A stretch of DNA of 53,792 bases from Bacteroidales bacterium (GTDB lineage Bacteria; Bacteroidota; Bacteroidia; Bacteroidales; WCHB1-69): contig JAFXTE010000085.1 in the NCBI GenBank assembly GCA_017525245.1, positions 1 through 53,792 of the forward strand, written 5' to 3'. A model generated the notes under the pieces. That model did no database searches and was not told the origin of the DNA. It saw nothing but the letters and a program-made list of their open reading frames with translations. Below, in pieces: positions 34,162-44,900 of the stretch (positions within the stretch are counted from its first letter, which is position 1; the number at the start of each line of letters is the position of its first letter). A program made the position numbers and the translations under genes.

Positions 34162-37017
34162 CTACCTTATGATGGTAAGCGAACCATTATAGGTGACGGT
34201 CTTCGCTTTTCCTTTATATTGGAAAGAGTAATAATACACACCATCCGAGAGACCGGAACCATCGAACATCATATTGCCAGGATAAATTGTGCCATCCTTG
34301 GCGTATGTGTCGTAATTCTTTGCATCATAGACTTTGTTACCCCAACGATCATGGATGAGCAGACGATTGTTTCTGTAGCCATCAGGATCCTCCACGTTGA
34401 TATTGGTGTTCAAGTTCTCAATAGCGAACACATCGTTGATACCGTCACCGTTAGGCGTGATTACATTGGGGAAGATAAGATCCTGTTCTATAACCACCGT
34501 ATGAGTGATTTCGCTTGAGCAGCCCGAGTTGCTCTCCACATGAAGGGTGACGTTGAAATCGCCCCAAGTGTTGTAGGTATGCGGATCATCGAAATGAGTG
34601 GAATCAATGGTACCGTCACCGAAATCCCAGTAGAAGCTACCTTGGTCACTCATCACAATGGATGGATCGGAGTAATTGATGAAATTGACCACACCACCGT
34701 TTTCGCTCAACATGGAGATTGCGGGATCAGCCTCGAACTCGGCGATGGGCTGCGGATTCACCGTGATGTAGTTATACATCGTGATGGAATCCCGACAGCC
34801 ATCCGGCGTGACAACCTTTACCGCCACGGAATAGACACCTGGGTCTTTCAACTGGAACGTGGGAGATTCCAACGTTGAGCTGTAGGCCACATTCATATTG
34901 CCGAAATCATCAAAAGTAAGGATATACCACTCATACGAGCTGCCTGCAGGAGTGGAGTTATTTTCAATACGAAGGTTCAACGGGGCGCAACCAGACAGCT
35001 CAGGAAGCTCAAAATTGAATATGGGTTTCTCGAACATGTCAAGATGGATGGTATCACTGCCCTCGCAAGTCAATCCTGACTCGCTTGTCGTGGCTATATG
35101 CACGAAATAGTCACCGGCTGTCAAAGCTTCAATTGTTCTTGTATCATCACCAGTATTCCAGTGATAAGCTGTAGTTTGTCCTTCTGCACCATCCTGATTG
35201 TAATGGGGATCCAATATGGTTACATCACCGTAGCAAATGTTGAAATCCGGACCGAGATCGGGTTCAGGATGACCTACAACTTCCATGTGATTGACCGTGT
35301 CATATATGCAGCCCAGTTCATCCTGCACATAAATCGTGTATTCGATTTGACCGGCGGAATCCGGGATAACGGTGGGGCCGTTGGCACCAGGGCCTACCAC
35401 CCATGCACTATCAACCAGCACTTGGTATGACCAATCTTGCGGCAGCAAAGCGGGATCAAGGGCAATTTCCCATTCGGTCATCCAGCCGTTATCAATACTA
35501 TAGCCGTCCATGACCTCAAGGCTCCACGTACCGTTCATCGGGCAACCAATGAGATTGGCGAAAGAGCCATCAGGATGATAAACATTTGTCATAGCAGCCA
35601 CATTTGTGGAATCCACAATAGAGTTACTGATTGAAGAAGTGTTATACACATAGTTCCCCGATGCATACTGGTAACCTTGGTTGGTAGCATTTGACCAGCA
35701 ATAATTCCAAGGGGTACCCATAGCATTATGAGAATCATTGGGGTCACATTTATTGCTTGCCCCATCATCATCGATAACAATTCCAAAATGGGCACCTCCT
35801 GAACCTGAACCATTCCATCCCCACTCAGATGCTGGAATCTGGCTGGAACAACTGGAAGAACCACCACTCATCTTTTTCAAGATAGAAACATATTGTTGGT
35901 TCGGGCAAGTTAATCTAATCCAAATGTCGCCGATGAAGGAGTGCTCAATTTTGACTCGAACAAACAGAATATCATTGGCAGACTGGATGGTTGAGGCGGG
36001 AGAGAAGCTGGTGAAGGTCACCGGAGAAATATATGAGCATGACGGCGGGTTGCCACAAGGCTGTCCATCGGGCAAGAAGATGGTGTCCGTCACTGACAAA
36101 GCAGTAGCCTGTTCGCTACCCACAGTATCAACTTGCAGAGCAGAAAGAAAGTCATAACCCACCGTAAGTTCCACTTCACTTCCGGAACAGACAGAAGGGA
36201 AGTCGAGCACCTCGCGAATCGGATTGGAAGAAGTACGCACACGGAATGTATAAGGGATATAAGACTCACAGCCCGCACTGTCTGAGATACTGATGGCCAC
36301 ATCGTAACCACGGCCTTCCGGGAATTGATAGTCAATTGCATTACCGCCCAACGAATCAATCACTTCCCAACTCATGTCCCAATGGAACGTACAGGTGGCG
36401 TCATCCTGATGATAACTGTAGTCATTGTCCAGATATTCACCGCGCGCCACAAGATGGATGACATCATACGGGCACACATCCAAATACAGGTAACCATCAT
36501 CCTCCAGATGAGGGATTTTACTGGAAGCCGTTGTATCTATCGCCACGTTTATACGCTGGCACGGACGCACACAGTCTGTAGTGATGGCAAAACCGGCGCC
36601 TTCAGCAGAAGCGTCTGTCTTAAAGCGGATAGTCAAACATCCGGAAGTGTTATATACCGTAGCGGCATACGACAATGTGGGTGATGTAATGGAGTCTGTG
36701 ATGCAGTTTGTCAAAGCCACCAACAGAGGGTCGTTGATTGAGGAACCGTCGTAAATGAACAGCGTATCCGAACAATCAACATCAAACGACGCCAGATCCA
36801 AATTCACACGCACGGAGTGATTATTCGCGTCATTGGAACAGATGGTGACATAGTTGTCCATATTGGAACTGTAGTTTCCATTCAGACCACCGTTGTCATA
36901 GACTGACACGGAGCAACCTGTCACAGAAGTCTGCGTGCTCACACCCAAGGTGATCACTTGGGCATTCATGGCAAACACACCACACAATAAAGCAAAGAGA
37001 GATAATATCTTTTTCAT
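34162..37017 (-). CDS. T9SS cargo with CUB-like, P-domain, PKD and CHU_C domains
   Basis: A 951-residue protein. Signal peptide (ILSLFALLCGVFAMNAQ). A CUB-like domain at about 20-150 (CSDTLFIYDGSS...LSYAATVYNTSGCLTIRF). A proprotein-convertase P-domain at about 335-525 (ILFVRVKIEHSFIGDIWIRLTCPN ... NGTWSLEVMDGYSIDNGWMTEWEI). PKD-like beta-sandwiches at about 690-840, with FYWDFGDGTIDSTHFDDPHTY. A C-terminal gliding-motility/type B sorting domain from about 845 (LIFPNVITPNGDGINDVFAIEN ... LIHDRWGNKVYD). No catalytic protease domain is seen, so a binding or scaffold role at the surface is more likely than proteolysis. It follows a small secreted protein gene by 15 bases. Confidence 0.87.
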   Translation of the reverse strand: MKKILSLFALLCGVFAMNAQVITLGVSTQTSVTGCSVSVYDNGGLNGNYSSNMDNYVTICSNDANNHSVRVNLDLASFDVDCSDTLFIYDGSSINDPLLVALTNCITDSITSPTLSYAATVYNTSGCLTIRFKTDASAEGAGFAITTDCVRPCQRINVAIDTTASSKIPHLEDDGYLYLDVCPYDVIHLVARGEYLDNDYSYHQDDATCTFHWDMSWEVIDSLGGNAIDYQFPEGRGYDVAISISDSAGCESYIPYTFRVRTSSNPIREVLDFPSVCSGSEVELTVGYDFLSALQVDTVGSEQATALSVTDTIFLPDGQPCGNPPSCSYISPVTFTSFSPASTIQSANDILFVRVKIEHSFIGDIWIRLTCPNQQYVSILKKMSGGSSSCSSQIPASEWGWNGSGSGGAHFGIVIDDDGASNKCDPNDSHNAMGTPWNYCWSNATNQGYQYASGNYVYNTSSISNSIVDSTNVAAMTNVYHPDGSFANLIGCPMNGTWSLEVMDGYSIDNGWMTEWEIALDPALLPQDWSYQVLVDSAWVVGPGANGPTVIPDSAGQIEYTIYVQDELGCIYDTVNHMEVVGHPEPDLGPDFNICYGDVTILDPHYNQDGAEGQTTAYHWNTGDDTRTIEALTAGDYFVHIATTSESGLTCEGSDTIHLDMFEKPIFNFELPELSGCAPLNLRIENNSTPAGSSYEWYILTFDDFGNMNVAYSSTLESPTFQLKDPGVYSVAVKVVTPDGCRDSITMYNYITVNPQPIAEFEADPAISMLSENGGVVNFINYSDPSIVMSDQGSFYWDFGDGTIDSTHFDDPHTYNTWGDFNVTLHVESNSGCSSEITHTVVIEQDLIFPNVITPNGDGINDVFAIENLNTNINVEDPDGYRNNRLLIHDRWGNKVYDAKNYDTYAKDGTIYPGNMMFDGSGLSDGVYYYSFQYKGKAKTVTYNGSLTIIR

Positions 37018-37032
37018 TTTTCCCGAATTTTC

Positions 37033-37485
37033 TTAAAAACCATACTGATGTAAATGCGCATTCAGTCGCTCCTCCCAAGTCACCTTGGGTAGCACGACCA
37101 CATAATAACCACTGCGGCGCAGTTTGAAGAGGTTGTAGCGGTAGTCATCTTGCGGGAGATTCCACTTGTAGGGGTTCACATAGCCCTTTTGGATAATATC
37201 TTCCTCCAAATAGGTCATACCCTTAGGCAGATATTGCTCCAACGTACCCATTTGCTGGAAGTTGCCATCCCAAAGTTTGCTTATCACTGTGGCGTAATTA
37301 AACATCGTGTAATTCACGCGAACCAGTTCAGCCGGATTGTTCGCCCGCAAATCCTCCACTTTGGCGGCCGTGAGTTCCTCCGACAACTGGGGAGTCACAT
37401 AGTACTCGCTCATTGGAATATGCTGCTGAGCGAAACTGATGAGCATCGCACCCATCATCACCATTGTTAATACTGTCTTTTTCAT
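37033..37485 (-). CDS. Small secreted hypothetical protein
   Basis: A 150-residue protein with signal peptide (MKKTVLTMVMMGAMLISFAQ). The mature part is helical with VNYTMFNYATVISKLWDG and LPQDDYRYNLFKLRRSGYYVVVLP. No family recognised. ATG 37485 is chosen over the frame opening at 37518 because the -7 box occupies 37518-37525. It is the first gene of a two-gene transcript with the CHU_C cargo, so it may be a chaperone or partner of it; that is inference. Confidence 0.6.
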   Translation of the reverse strand: MKKTVLTMVMMGAMLISFAQQHIPMSEYYVTPQLSEELTAAKVEDLRANNPAELVRVNYTMFNYATVISKLWDGNFQQMGTLEQYLPKGMTYLEEDIIQKGYVNPYKWNLPQDDYRYNLFKLRRSGYYVVVLPKVTWEERLNAHLHQYGF

Positions 37486-37517
37486 ATTTGAATATTTTAA
37501 TACTTTACTAATTATCA

Positions 37518-37525
37518 CAAATATA
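37518..37525 (-). promoter_or_regulatory. -7 box for the 37485-34162 operon
   Basis: The minus strand reads TATATTTG; predicted leader is about 26 nt. Confidence 0.55.
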
Positions 37526-37637
37526 TCTTCCCTTTCGTTTTTCTCTGTCGCACCAACCCCTCATTTTGTTACATCTATTTTCACTTTTTTTGTTATATTA
37601 AGATATTTATCTGTTCGTCAATATTTTACGATTAAAT

Positions 37638-37677
37638 TTTCATCGTTTCATCGCATCATCGTCTCATCGTCATACAA
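37638..37677. repeat. Octamer tract covering the NamZ-like stop
   Basis: Units TTTCATCG, TTTCATCG, CATCATCG, TCTCATCG, TCATACAA. The last seven residues of the adjacent protein (D-D-E-T-M-M-R) and its stop TGA (37648-37650) are encoded inside. Confidence 0.75.
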
Positions 37678-38883
37678 CAAATACCGCGCCCGCACCTTCT
37701 TGAATTGTTCGAGGGCGGGTTGCCACGAGGCGCGAATCTCTTCTTCCGATTTTCCCGCCATAATCTGCTTACGCAACATGCTTGTGCCAGCCAACTTGTC
37801 GATAAATCCGTTTTTGAGGAAGAACTGTTCCTTGTCGGCGTAGTTTCGGTAAGCGGTGAGCAGGTAGGAAAGATTGAAACGACCAGGCTCGTTCATATTC
37901 TTAACAGCCTCGTCGTGAAGCAGGAGCCCGCGGCATTCTTTGTCCTTAAACGGAGGATTCTCGGACACTCCGGGAATAGCGTGCGGGGTGAAGCGATAAT
38001 CGCCGACCTGCAGCTGCGGTGCCCCGTACATTTCGAACGGATGTTCGGTGCCGCGTCCCACACTGATGTTCGTACCCTCAAACAAACAGAGTGACGGATA
38101 GAGGAATATCGCCTCAACGGTCTGCAGATTCGGGGACGGGGCCACAGGCAGCGCATAACGGGTCTGGTGAGTATAACCCTCCAGCTTAACCACTTCCAAA
38201 TCGCACTGGATGCCGTTGGCGAGCCATTTCTCCCCGTTGATCATCCGGGCATACTCCCCTATCGTCATGCCATAGACCACCGGCACGGGGTGCATCCCCA
38301 CAAACGACTTATATTCAAGCTCTAACACAGGGCCATCGACATAAAAACCGTTCGGGTTCGGGCGGTCAAGCACGATGACCTTGATATGGTTTTCAGCAGC
38401 GGCTTCCATCACATAGTGCAACGTGGAGATGTAAGTATAGAAACGGCAGCCCACATCTTGCAGGTCAAAGAGCAGAATGTCGATGTCTTGCAGTTGCTCG
38501 GCGGTCGGTTTCTTGTTCTTTCCGTAAAGAGAAACCACGGGCAGCCCTGTAAGCGGATCCTTACCGGAAGCAATGGTCGCGCCCGCCTCCGCCTGTCCGC
38601 GGAAACCGTGTTCCGGACAGAACAGTTTCACCAAGTTTACCTTACGGGCAAGCAACGTATCCACCAAATGGGTTTTCCCGACCACAGAGGTTTGGTTACC
38701 GCACAGAGCCACGCGTTTGCCATTCAGAAGCAGCAAGTAACGTTCCATGCACTCGGCACCCGTGCGCAATTCCGTAACAGAATCTCCAGACATAGAAGAT
38801 TTTAACGGCTCTGCAGATTTATTCTGCGCACAAGCGGCCATCACGCATATCAGGCATAACGCCGTAAGCAACTGATTCTTCAT
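37648..38883 (-). CDS. NamZ-like DUF1343 lipoprotein (exo-N-acetylmuramidase family)
   Basis: A 411-residue protein with a lipoprotein signal peptide (CVMAAC, Cys18). The DUF1343 body contains VALCGNQTSVVGKTHLVDTL, LFCPEHGFRG, LPVVSLYGKNKKP, DILLFDLQDVGCRFYTYISTLHYVMEA, VLDRPNPN and FEGTNISVGRGTEHPFE. Family members such as NamZ remove non-reducing terminal N-acetylmuramic acid from peptidoglycan fragments, so cell-wall recycling is the likely role. The C-terminal residues come from an octamer tract. It lies 57 bases after the giant adhesin gene, separated by a hairpin. Confidence 0.9.
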   Translation of the reverse strand: MKNQLLTALCLICVMAACAQNKSAEPLKSSMSGDSVTELRTGAECMERYLLLLNGKRVALCGNQTSVVGKTHLVDTLLARKVNLVKLFCPEHGFRGQAEAGATIASGKDPLTGLPVVSLYGKNKKPTAEQLQDIDILLFDLQDVGCRFYTYISTLHYVMEAAAENHIKVIVLDRPNPNGFYVDGPVLELEYKSFVGMHPVPVVYGMTIGEYARMINGEKWLANGIQCDLEVVKLEGYTHQTRYALPVAPSPNLQTVEAIFLYPSLCLFEGTNISVGRGTEHPFEMYGAPQLQVGDYRFTPHAIPGVSENPPFKDKECRGLLLHDEAVKNMNEPGRFNLSYLLTAYRNYADKEQFFLKNGFIDKLAGTSMLRKQIMAGKSEEEIRASWQPALEQFKKVRARYLLYDDETMMR

Positions 38884-38897
38884 TATTTTTTGAAAAA

Positions 38898-38922
38898 GAA
38901 AGCTACCCCGAAAGGTAGCTTC
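38898..38922 (-). terminator. Hairpin after the giant adhesin gene
   Basis: On the minus strand GAAGCTACC - TTTCGG - GGTAGCTTTC, then a T-rich run (CTTTTTC). It lies between the adhesin stop and the NamZ-like start. Confidence 0.8.
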
Positions 38923-38939
38923 TTCTGTTAAGAAGCGGC

Positions 38940-41900
38940 TTATCTTTCGACAACCATCTTCTTGGTTAAAACTATATCCTTATAACGCAACGTGTAGTAA
39001 TAAACACCATTAGAGAGATTCGCCGTAGAGATGTCAAGGTAATTGTCGCCTCTTTCGGCTTCTTCTGTCGTGGTGTAAACCACCTTGCCGTCAGCTGTGG
39101 TGATTTCAAACGAAACCTTACCCGCCACCGGCATTGAATACGGGATGCGCGTAGCCGTCACCGCCGGGTTGGGCTCATTCTGACCAAGATTGACACCATT
39201 TTCACCCTCATATTCCGGAACGCTCACGTCCGTACAAGTGACAACACGTTTGTTGTTATTGTATTCATACTTGTCATCCGGGATGATTACAGTAGCCCAC
39301 ACCTGCCATAAATGAGTGAGATCAGTGACCACAAACTCATTGGTGCTGGTGTATTCCAATGATTCGCCGGGCTCCAGGTGATGGGTGATGTGTTCTGTCG
39401 CGGTGACGATGTCATTACCGACACCCACCTTGAATTCCACATCGAAAGCCTCCACTGCAGAATTGCCGTTATTGTAAAGTTCTACGACTGGACTCATAAT
39501 ACTGTTCAATCCCAGACATCCAGTAGTGTCAGACTCGGGTTCCGGATAGACAATGCGTTTCACCGCCATGTCGGGTCTGCCGACAATGAGGTCAATGTCA
39601 TCAATGCTCGGATCAATCAGCTTATACTGGTTGGTCACCGTGAAGCGCAGACGAGCCACCTCATCGACTGTATGCAGCACAAGGAGCGTGTCGTTCCATT
39701 CATCATTGCCGCCAATCTGACCTCCATCAGCCTTGGTAAACTGAGCGATGGTTTGGTAATGGCTACCGGAACCTGTCTCCACGCGCATCACAAAATCAGC
39801 ACCGGATTTATCCGCAAAATACTTGTAGAAGTTGAGTTCCGACGGGTATCCGTTGCGATAGTGCATGTTAATACAGCCGCTGGTCAGGGATGTCCACTTG
39901 CTGTAAATACCCGAATTGGCATTGTTATTCTGACCAGGAATGGAGACATAACCACCAAGATTCTCTTGATAAGTGCCTGCGAAAGTGTGGTCATGGGCAG
40001 GGCCGCCACCCGTGTTGTTGTGTGCGGACGCTCCCACCGTCTCTTTCCACACATAGTTGTTCGCTTCGGATGTAACCTCCCAACCTGCAGCCAACTGTGG
40101 GTTGGTCAAGTCGGTGTTTTGCGGGTTGAACGGCTCCACAAACGGCAGCTGCTCAACAGGGATATTAGAGACTGATGCATCAATGCCACGCGTGTTATTT
40201 GTCATGTACTGGTCACCAGCGTAAGTGAGCACTACATCCACATGGTATTGTCCCGGGACACTCAGATTCACATTCGGGATTTCCACTGTGATTTCACTGT
40301 TCGGCGACAACGTGGCATTATCAACCACCTTGGTATATGTAGCCGGAACAGCACCTGTAATTGTTGCGGTGAGGGTCACCGGATTGTCCGTAGTCAATGT
40401 TTGGGAAGCAGTACCATAGTTACGGACATTGATACGCATAATAGCGTTTGTGTCGGCACATACCTCTCCATCGGGGTGCAGGATTACAGGGATACCGAGA
40501 TCAACCTCCATAGGAGGGCTCAGCAGCACGGCATACTCCTCTGTCTCGCCGTCTCCATTGAAAAAGCCGCACGGACTATTGGCATTATTGCCACTTGATG
40601 TCAACGCGACGGTGGAACAGATGACACGCATACGGCTGTATCCAGCAGTCGCAGTGGTCGGCACATTCACGAAGCCGGTAGTGACAGCATTTGTATCACC
40701 TGCCGGAATAGACGGGAATGAGAACACCTCCTCACCGGGATCGGTGAAGACACCATTGCGGTTGTAGTCAATGTAGGCTTTCTTATGGACAGTCTTCGTT
40801 GTCGATGCCGTGAAGGCATGCGTAACGGAGAGCGCGTATTCCTGACCAAGAATCAGTGTCACAGGCGCGACCGTCTGCGTATAGTCAGTGTACATACCAT
40901 CGCCAGGAGCCGCAGAATGATTCGTGTAAGGTGTACCCGTACCATTATTAAGGGAGCCCATAGTAACATTGGTGATGTGGGCACCATCATGGCTTGACAG
41001 CGGGCGTGACGGACAGGGATCCTCGGCACTCAACAGAATTGTGGTTGTATCATTGTCGGGATAAGTGTCACCCGTAAGAGCTGTGTAGGCGCTGAAAGGT
41101 GTCGGGAGATAGACGCTGGTCAGGTCTGCTTGAGTGTTGAACGTCATGGTAGCCGTAGCTCCGGAAGCGATTGAACCGCTGTAGTTTTGCGTCACAGGGG
41201 TACCGTTGGCCAATTGGTAGGATACCGGGATGTTGGAAGCGGCCTGAGAGCCGAAGTTCTGCAGTGTAACCGTCACGTTCTCATTGGCGGTGAAGCTGTT
41301 GCTCTGCGAGACAGGTGCAGTGATGGCCACCACACCCACGTCTTGTTGAGGCACCGTGGTGTTGATGGTAATCGTGGCTTTCGGGGACTCGCAGGTGTAG
41401 TTCATCTTGAACTTCGTGTTGACACGCTTATTCTTTCCTGAGAAACTGGGAGCTCCGCTCACCGGGTTGTTATTGGAATAAATGTAGGCTCTATTTCCTG
41501 ATGTCGAACTGTTCGAGAATTTCGGCACGGGATTGATACCGTAGGTGTTCAAACAGCTGTTGCCGCCACAGTCATGTTCAGCGAACAGCAGCAAACCTTC
41601 GCCATTAAAATCGAAGCCGCCCGTCACGGCGAAACCGACCCAACCTTGCTGGTCGAGAGCAATTTCCCCATCAAAGACTAACGTGGCGTCGGCCGTTTCT
41701 GCCGCCCAATTAATGCTCTTGTTGCCCGTAGCAATGGCCTGCACATTAGTGGTATCCTTTAACCAGAACTTCATCGGAATCGGGATGCCGTTAGTTTCGG
41801 CCGTACTCACCTGGAAGAAGATGCTGTCTATACGACCTTCTGCACCGCCCATGTCCTCCTTATTGTAGAGCATCTTAGCGTAGGAATGTCCTTTGCTAAA

Positions 41901-44900
41901 GGTAAACATCACATCGGAATGATCATTGCCCGTACCCGCAATCACTGGGGCATTGAAGCCGTCAGACTCAATACGTCCGCTGTAATAGTAAGTAGTGGGC
42001 GCGAAAATCGGCTCTGTGATAAAGCTGCTACCTTCAGCCATCGCCTGTTCATCGTTAGCATTCTCATAGAAATAGAAGTAGTTCAAAGCGGAAGTTCCGG
42101 GCGTGACCGTCTGCGTGCCACCGTAAGGAACCGTATAAGTCAAGGGTTGTGGCGCAACAGGCAGTGCCGGAATGTACATGGTACCGTAAATGGTATCGTT
42201 AAGCGTATATACCGGCATCGATGCCTCCGCTGGAGTTGTATAAATCACATATTGGTAAATTCTGTTCTGCGTGGAGGAGCCGAGGTTCATACCATTATCG
42301 AAGGTGATGGTATCCTGAACCAATGAAGCGACAGGATCGTTAATCAGACTGACACCGTTGACGTTGGCGGAACCCGTGAACTGCGCGTTCAAATTAAATG
42401 TACCCGCTGGAATCACAGAAGTTGAAGCAGTGTCTTGGTTCGTAACCGATACCTGAAGGTTCGGGTTCAAAGAAGTAAGACATTGGTAAGATACAGGATA
42501 TATCAACTCGTCCGTGCTTAAATCATATTGAGGATGAAACACATTGACAATCACTTTGATGCGTTTTGTCACACAGTTATGGTTGCCTTGTGCAGCAGAA
42601 CCGTTTTTCGTTGTTCCCGTCATCCAATAAACAGCAGTATCATACAAATCTGGTGTCGTGTAATACGGGTGTGCTGTCGTGGAGGTGTAGATGGGCGTAG
42701 CGTCGGTCTCATTCGCGTAGAAATTATACTGGTTGATGTCGGTTGGTCTGTCATCAGGTTGCAAAATGTCATACGGATTAGTGTAAGTTCCCATATAGAC
42801 AATGCTGTCAGGCAGATAAGCCGTACGCCAGGACACGAAATTACCGGAAATGGTGTCATTTCCTGTGTAAACGACAGCTTCATTATTTAACGTAGTATAT
42901 ATAGTATAGTTGAAAGTAATGTCAGTCGTAGGGGCGCTGAAATCAAACGGAGTGGAGAATTCCACAATCTTCACTTCTTCAGGGGCAAACTCCTCAGCCA
43001 CCACATGCGTAATCTCACTGCCGTTGAACACCGCGTGTACAACCACTTTGTTGGCGGGAACCGAAATATTCAGCATATTCTTGACTTGCACCTTGATATG
43101 TTCGTCATACAGGGCACAACCCGTCACAGGCTCCAGTAATTCCTGAGTTTCAACATCGTAAGTCGGGATGTCGGGTACATGCAGACGAATCGGAACCTTC
43201 TCGCTACCGCATTCAAGGTTGGCTACCGTGAAACGCACATTGGGACGAGCATTCACATTACTGTATGCACCTATCATTTGCGATTCAGAGTTACCTGCTT
43301 TCTTCTGACACAAGGTCGTACCTGCCGGAGAGTTTGTCTTGGCGAACGACGGATAGCCGGTTGTCGGCGAACCTGACACATAGGGTCCGCAGTTATTGCA
43401 CTGCGACCCTGTGCCCGTACAGTAATCTGCACAATTAGTTTCCGTAAAGATCACCAAGTTGCCGCTATTGAAGTTGAACGGGGTGACCATATCAAAGTAG
43501 AACCAGCCTGTTTGGTCAAAGAACACACGGTCATCCACCACCAAAGTAGCGTTATTGATTTCATCTTCCCAATTGACATTCGTGGAGTTGAAAACATTAT
43601 CTTCCGTGCATTTCATATAGATTTTCATTGGGATACCGTCAGCTCCGGCAGCATTGGCGGCGGTTTTCACGTTCAATGCAAATGAGGTGATGGTACCATA
43701 CGCGCCAATTTCCTGCGCAAGATAGAGGACACGACCTCTTGAGTATCCATTGCTGAATGTAAACGGGTCCGTTCCGGAAGCTGTACCCGTACCCACAATC
43801 ACATCATCAACGGTGCCTGGGTTAGCCGTAGCATAGTAGGTGGTGTCGAAATAGATGAGTGGAGTCGTGTAGGTAGGACTGTAGCCTAACAGATTCCATG
43901 ACTCGTAACCAGTGCTTGTGTACCATCCGATGACCCCTTGCTGAATGGAAGCAGGAAGTTGGGCGGAAAGTGTGGTAGAAGTATGGTAGTTCACAATTAC
44001 TGTATCAGGTGCGATCGGCAGCGGGGATTTTCCACGGGAAACGACCAAAACATTCAACGAATCATTGAACGTCAGGCGATCTTGAGCCAATTTGGTGGAC
44101 CAAACGTTAATGATATAGTTGGAATCGTAGCTAATCAGATGATTCGTGAAGTCATAATCGCTGGCAAACGTAAACAGTGTGGTCTCGTGGCTATGGAGCG
44201 TATCGGTAAATGCCTCGGTGACCACTGCGCCGCCGTTAATTGTGTAGTGCAACTGAATTGGCGGGACAATGTCCGCAGTACCGTTGTTGGTAATCCGCAC
44301 TTTCAGGTGTTCATGACCCAAATCGCAGTTCGTGACAGGATGAGCAAGCTCAAGGAGAGCCACATCATGCACGAACGGAGTGTCCACCACCGCACCAATC
44401 ATGAAACGACCGCTCGTCTGTGGAACATACGTGCCGTTCTGCAAATAATAGAACGTTGAATCGCGAAGCGGGGATTCCACCTGCGCGACAAGATAGTTAC
44501 CGTGGGCAAACATTTCCAAGCCAACATAGAATTCTCCGATGGTGTTGGTCAATGCGAAGTTATAGATGGGTATCGTATTCCATGCACCTTGCTGTAACGT
44601 GCTGAAGTCCACGAGTTCAGAGGTTGCGAGAATATTACCTGCAGCGTCAGCCACAAACGCCTTGAAGCCATTCTCGGGATCGGCAATATAAGTCTGGTCA
44701 TAATAGTATTTCACCGCCGTAACAGCCAATTCTTCGTTGGTTTTGTATCTCACACAAGGACGGATGATGCTGGTATAGTCACCGAGAAGGACAATATCCG
44801 TGGTCGTGTCCGCAATAGTGGCGGCGTTCTGTGTAGTCACCATGCGCCAATGCTGGGTATTGTTGATATTGTGCTGGTCATCGGCGGCACGAACTTCCAC